From the NCBI GenBank assembly GCA_028698765.1, contig JAQVVW010000012.1:1-12896 (forward strand): a stretch of DNA of 12,896 bases, read 5' to 3'. A model generated the notes under the pieces. The model saw only the letters and a list, made by a program, of their open reading frames with translations, did no database searches and had not been told where the DNA came from. Origin of the DNA: Methanoculleus sp. Its GTDB lineage: Archaea > Halobacteriota > Methanomicrobia > Methanomicrobiales > Methanoculleaceae. Both the position numbers and the translations under genes were made by a program. Below, piece after piece: positions 1 through 5,594 of the stretch (its first letter is position 1; each line of letters starts with the position of its first letter).

Positions 1-224
1 AGCAGGGCGCCTTCCCGGACGAACCGGGCATGCACGCCCCTGAAGTAGACCAGGATGAGGAAGGTGCCGAGCGCGGCGGAGAAGACCAGCAGGACCGATT
101 TTATCAGGAAGATGTCGTAGAGCGGCGCGCCCTCCGGGGAGTAAAGGGGAATTGCGAGGAGGAAAGGCAGGAGCCAGGTGAGGAGGCCGAAGCCGACGAG
201 CTTTGCAGCCTGTTTTGCGTTCAT
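1..224 (-). CDS. Small integral membrane protein, partial (3' end outside window)
   Basis: An open frame reads from ATG at 224 down to the left edge, 74 codons with no stop. It starts MNAKQAAKLVGFGLLTW and contains two hydrophobic segments, about residues 7-27 and 39-61, the second followed by the basic stretch YFRGVHARFVR. The pattern (MNAK start, WLLPF in helix 1, an external SPEGAPLYD loop, then a helix ending in YFR) resembles from memory the archaeal DUF5367-type membrane proteins of about 120 residues, but this cannot be confirmed here. The antisense frame at 30-308 is strongly charged and looks like a shadow. There is no good Shine-Dalgarno next to the ATG. A TATA-like element about 28 bases upstream would fit a leaderless or nearly leaderless message. 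Function is unknown. Confidence 0.6.
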   Translation of the reverse strand, partial: MNAKQAAKLVGFGLLTWLLPFLLAIPLYSPEGAPLYDIFLIKSVLLVFSAALGTFLILVYFRGVHARFVREGAL

Positions 225-571
225 AGCAGGAAGGTAGCACTCCGGCGGGATATACCGATCGACACTGCCCCGGAGGAGAGTCCGGTACCCTTCAAACGGG
301 TGGGGTAGTAATCCTCCCGACCCATTAACCGGGAATCCGGGGTACGGTGAACCTGCCCACGAGGGAAAGTTTATCGAATCGCAGGGGAGAATGCAATCGA
401 GCACCGGATCATTACGGTCGCTCCGGTTTAAGCCTCCTTACGCGAAATAAGACCGACCAGGGAGAGCTTTTGGCCGGCCGGCCTGTCAGATGCAGCACAG
501 CGTGATACCGCCGTAAACCGGCGACATCACGGTACGCAGGGAGTTCTGTAATGCTTCCCGGTGGGGCGCGC
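225..571. other. Divergent intergenic region, no gene supported
   Basis: This stretch separates the minus-strand membrane protein from the plus-strand sensor kinase. The only frames in it, including one at 412-597 minus, are not hydrophobic, match nothing known to me and overlap the kinase start. It should hold both promoters. On the plus strand GGGAAAGTTTATC at about 363-375 is a possible BRE/TATA pair, which would leave a leader of about 170 bases. A second AT-rich spot, GCGAAATAAGA, lies near 440-450. A GGCCGGCC palindrome sits near 474-482 without further structure. No tRNA, CRISPR repeat or strong terminator hairpin was seen. Confidence 0.5.
249..256 (-). promoter_or_regulatory. Candidate TATA box for the left-edge membrane protein gene
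   Basis: On the minus strand this reads GGTATATC. Its centre lies about 28 bases before the ATG at 224. Archaeal TATA boxes sit about 25-27 bases before the transcription start, so initiation here would give a message with almost no leader, consistent with the lack of a ribosome binding site. No clear purine-rich BRE precedes it, so the call is weak. Confidence 0.3.
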
Positions 572-775
572 ATGAATAAAGAGTTCCGACCCGTCAACCT
601 CTATCTCACGCTCGCGAAGGTGGGGATATTCGCATTCATCCTGATGAGCGTATACCAGTTCCTCAAGGGCTACCTCTACCCCGACATCTCGCTCTCCGAA
701 TCGCACCTACATACCGTCATCTTCACCACGTTGCTCGCCACGGCTGCTGCTTTCTTCGTCCTCCGCAGACAGTAG
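572..775 (+). pseudogene. Membrane anchor of the sensor kinase, cut off by an in-frame TAG
   Basis: A 67-residue frame, MNKEFRPVNLYLTLAKVG onward, ends in LRRQ and then TAG at 773-775. It has two membrane helices, about residues 13-35 and 47-63, joined by a short acidic loop (PDISLSESHLH). This is the usual N-terminal anchor of archaeal PAS histidine kinases. ATG at 572 is preferred over the in-frame ATG at 551 because GGTGG at 560-564 sits seven bases before it. The kinase frame that follows is in the same frame: beyond the TAG the sequence reads TLLAMLVAEAGERE and runs straight into the coiled coil and PAS domain. Related kinases read RRQQ-x-LL here, so CAG to TAG is the simplest explanation. 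I read this as the broken 5' part of one gene, though a separately translated anchor or a sequence error cannot be excluded. Confidence 0.65.
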
Positions 776-787
776 ACCCTCCTTGCG

Positions 788-1963
788 ATGCTGGTAGCCG
801 AAGCGGGTGAGCGGGAGGAGACGGAGGAGGCCCTGCGAAAGAGCGAGGAGAGATTCCGCTCCATCGTAGAGACGGCAAACGAGGGCATCATGCAGATGGA
901 CAGCCGCCACACGACCGCCTACGTCAACCACACGATGGCCGGCATGCTCGGTTACTCTGTTGAGGAGGTGCTCGGCCGGCCGGTGACCGACTTCATAGCC
1001 GCAGAAGACCTCGATGAGCACCGGATCCGTATGGTAGCGAGAGAGCAGGGTCTTGGCGGCAGATACGAGTGCCGGTTCAGGCACAGGGACGGCGGCGAGA
1101 GATGGGTTCTGGTCTCCGCCACCGCCCAGAAAGACGGAGACGGCAGGTTCGCCGGATCTTTTGCCATGTTTACCGATATCACCGAGAGGAAACAGGCCGA
1201 GGAGGCGCTCCGGCGCCACACCGAAGAGCTTTCCCGGCTCCATCAACAGCTCAATTCGGCAAACCGCGAGGCAAACCTCTACCTCGACATCCTCACTCAC
1301 GACATCCGCAACACCGAGAACGTCGCGAACCTCTACACCGACCTGCTCATCGAGACCCTTGAGGGGGACGCACGGGAGCACATGGAGAAACTGCAGCGAA
1401 GCATCAAGAAGAGCATCGAGATACTGAGCAACGTCTCCACGATCCGGCGGATTCATCAGCCGTCCGGCGGGCAGAAGTGCGTGGATCTGGATCAGGTCAT
1501 CCGCGACGAGATCGTACAGTTCCCGGAAAGCACCATCCGTTACGATGCGACCGGCCGCCGGGTAATGGCCGACGACCTCCTCTCCGAAGTCTTTGCGAAT
1601 CTCATCGGCAACGCCGTCAAGTTCGGCGGGCCCGAAGTCGTAGTCGCCGTCCGGGTGGACGACGACGACGGGTTCGTCCGGATCTCGGTCGAGGATACCG
1701 GGCCGGGGATCCCCGACGACCAGAAGCAGGAGGTCTTTCACCGGTACGAGAGAAGAAGACGGGGTGTCGGCGAGGGGCTCGGGCTCTTTCTCGTGCAGGT
1801 GCTTATCGAGCGCTACAGCGGTACCATATGGGCGGAGGATCGGGTGCCGGGCCGCCCGGAGGAAGGGGCAGCCTTCCGGTTCACGCTTCCAAAGGCCGCT
1901 CACGACGGCACGGGGGTTCAGGCCGGCGGCAACCCACCGCAGTGTAAAACTCGCGGGCAATAG
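788..1963 (+). CDS. PAS domain sensor histidine kinase (lacks its anchor through an upstream stop)
   Basis: This is a signal-transducing kinase of 391 residues from the first ATG after the TAG. It begins with a short coiled coil (ETEEALRKSEERFRSI), then a PAS domain at about 22-133 ending in the typical DITERKQAEEALRR linker, and a second coiled coil at about 140-165. The H-box is LDILTHDIRN, with the probable phospho-acceptor His171. The HATPase domain spans about 232-370: N-box ANLIGNAVKF (Asn275), G1 box EDTGPGIPD, F region FHRYERRRRG and G2 box GEGLGLFLV. All ATP-binding motifs look intact, so the kinase part is probably functional if translated. No Shine-Dalgarno precedes 788, which argues that translation originally came through from 572. 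The last 20 or so residues after FTLPKA look unrelated to the family and may be read-out into altered DNA. No receiver-domain partner is present, so its target is unknown. Confidence 0.85.
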   Translation: MLVAEAGEREETEEALRKSEERFRSIVETANEGIMQMDSRHTTAYVNHTMAGMLGYSVEEVLGRPVTDFIAAEDLDEHRIRMVAREQGLGGRYECRFRHRDGGERWVLVSATAQKDGDGRFAGSFAMFTDITERKQAEEALRRHTEELSRLHQQLNSANREANLYLDILTHDIRNTENVANLYTDLLIETLEGDAREHMEKLQRSIKKSIEILSNVSTIRRIHQPSGGQKCVDLDQVIRDEIVQFPESTIRYDATGRRVMADDLLSEVFANLIGNAVKFGGPEVVVAVRVDDDDGFVRISVEDTGPGIPDDQKQEVFHRYERRRRGVGEGLGLFLVQVLIERYSGTIWAEDRVPGRPEEGAAFRFTLPKAAHDGTGVQAGGNPPQCKTRGQ

Positions 1964-2018
1964 AAAGGAGTCTGACCCATCCTGCATTCGGTTGACCCTT
2001 CGGTGTTCACCCCGGCAG

Positions 2019-2705
2019 GGGATCTTCAACAACGGTCCTCAGCCGGATCTTCAACCGTCTCGTCACCGAACTCGCACTCCCCGCCGTCTCTCATCGAGCC
2101 TTGCGACCGTGACCTTCCGACCGGACTGGATGGTCACCGCAGGCATCCTCTTCCTCGCCATCGCCCTCTCCGGCCTTATTGCGTTCGCGGTCTACTTCGG
2201 CACGAGCCAGGAGAAGCCCGATCACGGTATCGGCAGTGCACTGAAGGATTTCCTGGCTACACCCATCTTCATCGCCTTTCTCCTCGGCCTCGCCGTATCG
2301 ATCGCTATCTCGATCTTCGAGATCCCGGGAGCGGACGCCTTCGTCGGCCTCTTTTCGGGTTTCTTCTCGACGATCAACCATTTCGTCGAGCTGCTTGTCC
2401 GGATAGCCGTCGGCCTCATACTCCACCCCTTGAAGGCGAAGACGTTCCTCCCGATCCTCGCTCTGGTCATATGCATCAAGATGATCCTGCAGCCCGCCCT
2501 CGTGCTGGCCGGGACATATGCGGTAGGCGTACCGATGCTCGAACGGCAGATCCTCTTCACCGAGGCCGCCATTCCGTCCGGCGCGATTGCGGCGGTTCTC
2601 ACCGGCCGCTACGGGTGCGACGGCCCGCTCGCCGCGGCCCTGGTCATCGCCACCTACCTCGTAAGCCTGGTGACGATACCGTGTGCGATGATGATCTTCG
2701 GGTGA
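2019..2705 (+). pseudogene. AEC (auxin efflux carrier) family transporter, degraded
   Basis: An intact reading frame from ATG at 2130 gives 191 residues. Its hydrophobic segments (TAGILFLAIALSGLIAFAV, then LATPIFIAFLLGLAVSI and the C-terminal helices with EAAIPSGAIAAVLTGRYGCD) fit AEC permeases, which are normally about 300 residues with 8-10 helices. Upstream, the family's N-terminal motif appears in pieces: GIFNN in the frame of the main ORF (2019-2033), VLSRIFNRLVTELALPAV one frame away (2035-2088), then SSLATVTFRPDW back in the main frame from about 2094. Two compensating indels near 2034 and 2089 explain this. Helix 1 is not found, and the middle part with the conserved asparagine-glycine helix is absent between IAFAV and YFGTSQEK, so about 80 residues seem deleted. 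No ribosome binding site precedes 2130. A non-functional remnant is most likely; sequence error could explain the frameshifts but not the missing blocks. Confidence 0.6.
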
Positions 2706-2789
2706 GTGCCTCCGCTCTCCCGGCCGGCCGGCCCCGGGAGATAACCCTGCTCGCATGGCTCCGGGTGCGCCCTGCGACGCTGCCGGATG

Positions 2790-2811
2790 AGAAGAGAAAT
2801 GCTTTTGATGC
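2790..2811 (+). promoter_or_regulatory. Candidate BRE/TATA promoter for the four-helix membrane protein
   Basis: A purine-rich GAAGAGAAA (2791-2799) is followed by TGCTTTTGAT. It is the only AT-rich patch in the 137 bases between the AEC remnant and the ATG at 2843. Initiation about 25 bases downstream would give a leader of roughly 13 bases that still contains the GTGAG ribosome-binding candidate at 2833-2837. The TATA core is imperfect, so this is tentative. Confidence 0.3.
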
Positions 2812-2842
2812 ATCGCACAAGATACCCGGAACGTGAGCCTCC

Positions 2843-3259
2843 ATGAATGCAAAAGATATCCTTGTCGGCGGGTTCATCGGGGGGATCGCCCTCTTCGTCG
2901 TGAACTTCGTCATATCGGCGCTTGTAGCGCTCGTCGCCCCCTACGATATCCTCGCCCTCGAAGGAATGCGATCGGTGGAAGACCCGCTGATGCTGTTCTT
3001 CTTCGCCCACCCGTTTGTCCTCTCGTTTGCCGCGGCCATCGTATTCGACCTGGTAAAGGATGCGCTGCCGGGCCAGGCGGGCAGCAAGGGGGCGATCTAT
3101 GGTGCGGCGCTCGTCCTGGTCTACACGGTGCCGAGCATCTTTGTCACCTTCACGTCGATGGACTACCCGGCCGGATTTTACCTTGAACAACTCCTCTTCG
3201 GGGTCGTCGGTTTTCCCCTCATCGGGGCCATCTACGCCATGATCTGGGAGCGGTTCTAG
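2843..3259 (+). CDS. Four-helix integral membrane protein of unknown function
   Basis: This is an intact 138-residue protein with ATG at 2843, chosen because GTGAG lies at 2833-2837. Four hydrophobic segments are visible at about residues 7-31, 49-72, 83-103 and 112-135. The short loops carry the motifs APYDILALEGMRSVEDP between helices 1 and 2 and TSMDYPAGF before helix 4. The arrangement recalls a widespread family of uncharacterised prokaryotic membrane proteins of about 140 residues with conserved PYD..GMR and MDYP loops, from memory only. It stands alone, downstream of a decayed transporter gene and convergent with the pilin operon, so the context gives no role. It begins MNAK like the left-edge membrane protein, but beyond that the two do not look alike. 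Confidence 0.8.
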   Translation: MNAKDILVGGFIGGIALFVVNFVISALVALVAPYDILALEGMRSVEDPLMLFFFAHPFVLSFAAAIVFDLVKDALPGQAGSKGAIYGAALVLVYTVPSIFVTFTSMDYPAGFYLEQLLFGVVGFPLIGAIYAMIWERF

Positions 3260-3305
3260 TACGCGGAACCGCCTATTTTCTCCACCTCACCAATCAGATT
3301 TTTTT
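3250..3305 (+). terminator. Hairpin plus T-runs ending the plus-strand transcript
   Basis: GCGGTTC (3250-3256) and GAACCGC (3266-3272) form a perfect seven-base-pair stem with a nine-base loop. The stem overlaps the stop codon of the four-helix protein gene. It is followed by TTTT (3275-3278) and, further on, by seven T residues (3299-3305) that lie inside the end of the convergent pilin gene. Oligo-T tracts are the main archaeal termination signal, so the later run may matter more than the hairpin. On the minus strand the same stem could form after the last pilin gene, but without a T-run behind it. Confidence 0.5.
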
Positions 3306-3800
3306 GATCGGGATCTCCCCCGATGAGACGGGCGAACCCGTGCGGCGGTCGATGAAGCGGTAGGTCAGGTGCCCGCCGTACCGGAGTACCGCACCCCCCG
3401 GTAGCACGACACCCGTAGCGTCGCACCCACCGAGAGAGACCACGAATCGGTCTCCGAGCTGAACGATCGGATCGCCCAACCCCTCGATATACGCCATATC
3501 CTGCTCGTTCCTGAGGGTCATGTGCAGGGCGGGATCCTCGCGTAAGCCGACGCTCACCGCCAGTTGGTCGACGTCGAACGCGTCTCCGGCCCTGTGCTCG
3601 AAGACGACCATATACGTGCTCCCGTTCTTCATCGTCCCGGAGGCGATCAGGTCCGCCTTTATCGGCTGCGTGGTGTCGCCCGCCGCACCGGTGGCGTACA
3701 CCGCCACAAGCGCCACGATGATCAGCGTCACGGAGATCATCAGCATGACGCCGATCACCTCGGATACGGCGTCATCGGAAGAATATCGATCACATCCCAT
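3294..3800 (-). CDS. Archaeal type IV pilin-like protein (pilin 4 of the operon)
   Basis: A pilin-family protein of 168 residues, last gene of the operon. The short polar leader MGCDRYSSDD is followed by AVSEVIGVMLM and a single helix (about 11-40), the class III signal pattern of Pilin_N (DUF1628-type) proteins. Cleavage is expected just before AVS, leaving the helix as the assembly core. The rest is a beta-rich extracellular domain with FEHRAGD at 67-73, a motif shared with two other pilins here. A GTG at 3809 would overlap the upstream stop by four bases. I prefer ATG at 3800 because GGTGA (3810-3806) is spaced five bases before it and the leader length then matches its neighbours. The message ends with seven A residues coding KKI before the stop. 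Probably a minor or structural pilin subunit; which one cannot be told. Confidence 0.85.
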   Translation of the reverse strand: MGCDRYSSDDAVSEVIGVMLMISVTLIIVALVAVYATGAAGDTTQPIKADLIASGTMKNGSTYMVVFEHRAGDAFDVDQLAVSVGLREDPALHMTLRNEQDMAYIEGLGDPIVQLGDRFVVSLGGCDATGVVLPGGAVLRYGGHLTYRFIDRRTGSPVSSGEIPIKKI

Positions 3801-3805
3801 ACCAT

Positions 3806-3810
3806 TCACC
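3806..3810 (-). promoter_or_regulatory. Ribosome binding site deciding the pilin 4 start
   Basis: On the minus strand this reads GGTGA, five bases before the ATG at 3800. It overlaps the TGA stop of the preceding pilin gene (3808-3806). It favours ATG 3800 over GTG 3809, whose own upstream GGAG would be only two bases away. Confidence 0.5.
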
Positions 3811-4315
3811 GCTCCTTTAAGAGGAGGCTGCTCTTATGCAGGAGAGCCCCGCTCGGCAGGTGGTAGATCGCCACCTCGACCACGGCCGACCGCCCGATGT
3901 GCTCCCTCAGTTTCTCTTCTTCGAGGCCGAGGTACCCGGCGGTTGCCTCCCGGTTCCCGGTATCCACACCGGCCCCCGCCCTCCAGATCCCGGTACCGAA
4001 GAGACCCTCCAGCTCCTCCCCCTCGTGAGACGCAGGATGCAGACCGCCGTCCGGCAGGTGGATCCAGGTGTTGATCCTGAGATCGCGGGTCCGAACCTGG
4101 TCCCCGCCCCGGTGCTCGAAGACGAGGGTGAAGTCGCCTCCGCTCCCGGCAGGATACACCGCAAGGTCCGCCGAGGGTGCAGGCTCCTTCGCACCGGCAG
4201 CGCCGCCGGCAAACGAAGCAACCAGCGCGGCGAGGATGATCACGATCGCGAGAAGAAGGATCACCCCGACGACCGGGGTGACCGCCGTCTCCGTCTTCAC
4301 CCCCCGGCCTACCAC
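3806..4315 (-). CDS. Archaeal type IV pilin-like protein (pilin 3 of the operon)
   Basis: A 169-residue pilin-family protein. The leader MVGRGVKTET is followed by AVTPVVGVILLLAIVIILAA, a near-textbook Pilin_N helix (about 11-40), with cleavage expected before AVT. The extracellular part contains FEHRGGD at 66-72, the same position as in its paralogues, and ends in a strand-rich, basic tail (KSSLLLKER). It starts with GTG at 4315 and overlaps the end of the preceding gene by seven bases, which implies coupled translation. A second in-frame GTG at 4300 is less likely because the strong GAGGTGA site fits 4315. The middle is rich in Gly and Glu (HEGEELEGLFGTG). It would be exported and built into a surface filament by the ATPase and platform protein of the same operon. 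Confidence 0.85.
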   Translation of the reverse strand: MVGRGVKTETAVTPVVGVILLLAIVIILAALVASFAGGAAGAKEPAPSADLAVYPAGSGGDFTLVFEHRGGDQVRTRDLRINTWIHLPDGGLHPASHEGEELEGLFGTGIWRAGAGVDTGNREATAGYLGLEEEKLREHIGRSAVVEVAIYHLPSGALLHKSSLLLKER

Positions 4316-5148
4316 ACGCTCACCTCGATATCGACGGTCCGGAGCGTCACGTTCACGGGTCGGCCGGAAAAATCAAGTGTATTTGAGCCGGGAACGTATG
4401 AGACGTCCGTCCGACCGCAAATCTCGTCTAAGTAACCCTGCAACCGGGGCACCCCGAGGTCGAAGGCGATAGCGGTCGCTTCCGATACCTCCTCGGCAGT
4501 TACCGTTGCGTTCAGCCCGAGCGTGGCTATCCCGCTCCCGGTAACGAACGACTCGCCCTCCTTCGGGAAGAGCTTCACCAGGGTGATCCCGATATTATCG
4601 CCCCCGGACCGGGTTAGTTCGACGAACGACTGGAGAAATTCGCTGCTGTTGTCCCGTGCTTCCTCGCACAGGTAGTAGCGCGAGGACTGGGGCACTGCCA
4701 CGCCGTCCTTCGTCACCGCCACGAACCCATACTCCCAGCGGTAGCCCTGCGGCTCCCAGGTTGTGAACGAAGGCACGTAGGAGATATTCATCAGAGAAGA
4801 TGCCTTCGTCACGGTCCCTGTCCCGTTGGCGACGGTTATGTTCACCAGCGGCCCTTCCGCCGCAATCGCAAGCGAACCGCTCGACCGGACCGGGCTTAAG
4901 AGAATATCGCCTCCTCCAAGAGAGAGCGGTTCGCTGAACCGGACCTTCGTCTTGTGCGAGACCGCGTAATCGATACTCGAACCGAACCTGACGAAGGCGT
5001 CCGCCACCGCGCGGGAGTGCTCGATCTCGGACTGCTGCTTCAGCCCCGGGAGATACGCCGCGGAGTAGATCGCGATCAGCGTGGAGACGATGCCGAGGAT
5101 CAGCATCAGCGCGATCACGGTCGAGACCGCATCGTCCTTCTCCATCAT
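4309..5148 (-). CDS. Large pilin-like surface protein with class III-type leader (pilin 2)
   Basis: A 279-residue protein with the leader MMEKDD, then AVSTVIALMLILGIVSTLIA and on to about residue 31 as one helix. It resembles archaeal pilin-like proteins sometimes named DUF7289. It is about 110 residues longer than its neighbours and lacks their FxH[KR]xGD motif, so it belongs to a different pilin type. The external domain has six Asn-x-Ser/Thr sequons (103, 108, 121, 167, 213, 266), suggesting glycosylation outside the cell, and only two cysteines (161, 244) that might pair. ATG at 5148 overlaps the preceding stop as ATGA and has GGGGGAG five bases upstream; ATG 5145 is possible too. Size and single copy would fit a tip or minor subunit, but that is inference. 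Confidence 0.8.
   Translation of the reverse strand: MMEKDDAVSTVIALMLILGIVSTLIAIYSAAYLPGLKQQSEIEHSRAVADAFVRFGSSIDYAVSHKTKVRFSEPLSLGGGDILLSPVRSSGSLAIAAEGPLVNITVANGTGTVTKASSLMNISYVPSFTTWEPQGYRWEYGFVAVTKDGVAVPQSSRYYLCEEARDNSSEFLQSFVELTRSGGDNIGITLVKLFPKEGESFVTGSGIATLGLNATVTAEEVSEATAIAFDLGVPRLQGYLDEICGRTDVSYVPGSNTLDFSGRPVNVTLRTVDIEVSVW
4320..4326 (-). promoter_or_regulatory. Ribosome binding site for the GTG-started pilin 3 gene
   Basis: The minus strand reads GAGGTGA, a seven-base match to the archaeal 16S tail complement, four bases before the GTG at 4315. It lies inside the last codons of the preceding gene and supports the GTG start and coupled translation. Confidence 0.65.
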
Positions 5149-5585
5149 GGGATCTCCCCCGAATAGACGACGTTCTTCTGCGTGACGAGCCGTACGGTGT
5201 CCCCTGTCTTAATGGGGGAGCGGAGATCGGCCTTCAAACGCCCTCCGAGATCGAACGCTGCAACCCCGTTGCCAGCGTGGTCGTAGAGGCATACGGTGTC
5301 CGAAGGCTCCCTCTTCCCGTCCTTCCCGACGACGATCACCTCGATGTTCATCTCCTCCACCCAGTCGCCGCCTTTATGCCAGAAGATCACCGTGGTATCC
5401 CCTGCCGAGGGGGGGCCGCCCGACCCGTTCTTCATCACGACGTCGATGCTCGGCTCCCGGCCGCCCGGTATCAGGGAGAAGGCCGACGTGGCAAAGAGGG
5501 CGACGAGGATGATGACCAGCGCCACCATGATCATCTCGCCGACGACCGAGGATACCGCTTCATCCTGCTGTATTCTGTCTTTCAT
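5145..5585 (-). CDS. Archaeal type IV pilin-like protein (pilin 1 of the operon)
   Basis: A 146-residue pilin-family protein. The leader MKDRIQQDE is followed by AVSSVVGEMIMVALVIILVA, a helix to about residue 40, with cleavage expected before AVS. The helix keeps an acidic residue (Glu17), which is unusual among the four. The extracellular part carries FWHKGGD at 68-74, equivalent to FEHRGGD and FEHRAGD in pilins 3 and 4, so these three are paralogues. It starts nine bases after the stop of the platform protein gene, with GAGG about nine bases before the ATG. It is the first pilin behind the assembly genes, a position often taken by a main subunit, though abundance cannot be judged from sequence. 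Confidence 0.85.
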   Translation of the reverse strand: MKDRIQQDEAVSSVVGEMIMVALVIILVALFATSAFSLIPGGREPSIDVVMKNGSGGPPSAGDTTVIFWHKGGDWVEEMNIEVIVVGKDGKREPSDTVCLYDHAGNGVAAFDLGGRLKADLRSPIKTGDTVRLVTQKNVVYSGEIP

Positions 5586-5594
5586 AAAACCGCC

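Noticed and set aside
412..597. Minus-strand 61-codon frame in the divergent intergenic region
   Set aside because: No ribosome site, no recognisable motif, and it overlaps the supported start of the kinase anchor at 572.
773..775. TAG as a pyrrolysine codon
   Set aside because: Kinases are not known pyrrolysine proteins, the organism looks like a Methanomicrobiales member that normally lacks the pyl genes, and a CAG to TAG change explains the stop more simply.
707..2032. Long minus-strand frame of 441 codons opposite the sensor kinase
   Set aside because: It is the antisense shadow of the PAS-kinase gene, which has clear motifs on the plus strand; the minus-strand product is low-complexity and matches nothing.
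2717..2740. GC-rich inverted repeat CTCCCGG / CCGGGAG after the AEC remnant
   Set aside because: A seven-base-pair stem with a ten-base GC-rich loop, but no T-run follows, so a terminator is not supported; such palindromes recur by chance in this GC-rich DNA (GGCCGGCC also near 474 and 971).
2091..2852. Minus-strand 253-codon frame opposite the AEC remnant
   Set aside because: Very charged, repetitive Glu/Asp/Arg product; an antisense shadow of hydrophobic transporter codons.
3299..3305. Seven-A run in the pilin 4 message as a slippery frameshift site
   Set aside because: It lies two codons before the stop (KKI then TGA), so slippage would change only the last residues; no downstream structure or conserved alternative frame supports programmed frameshifting.
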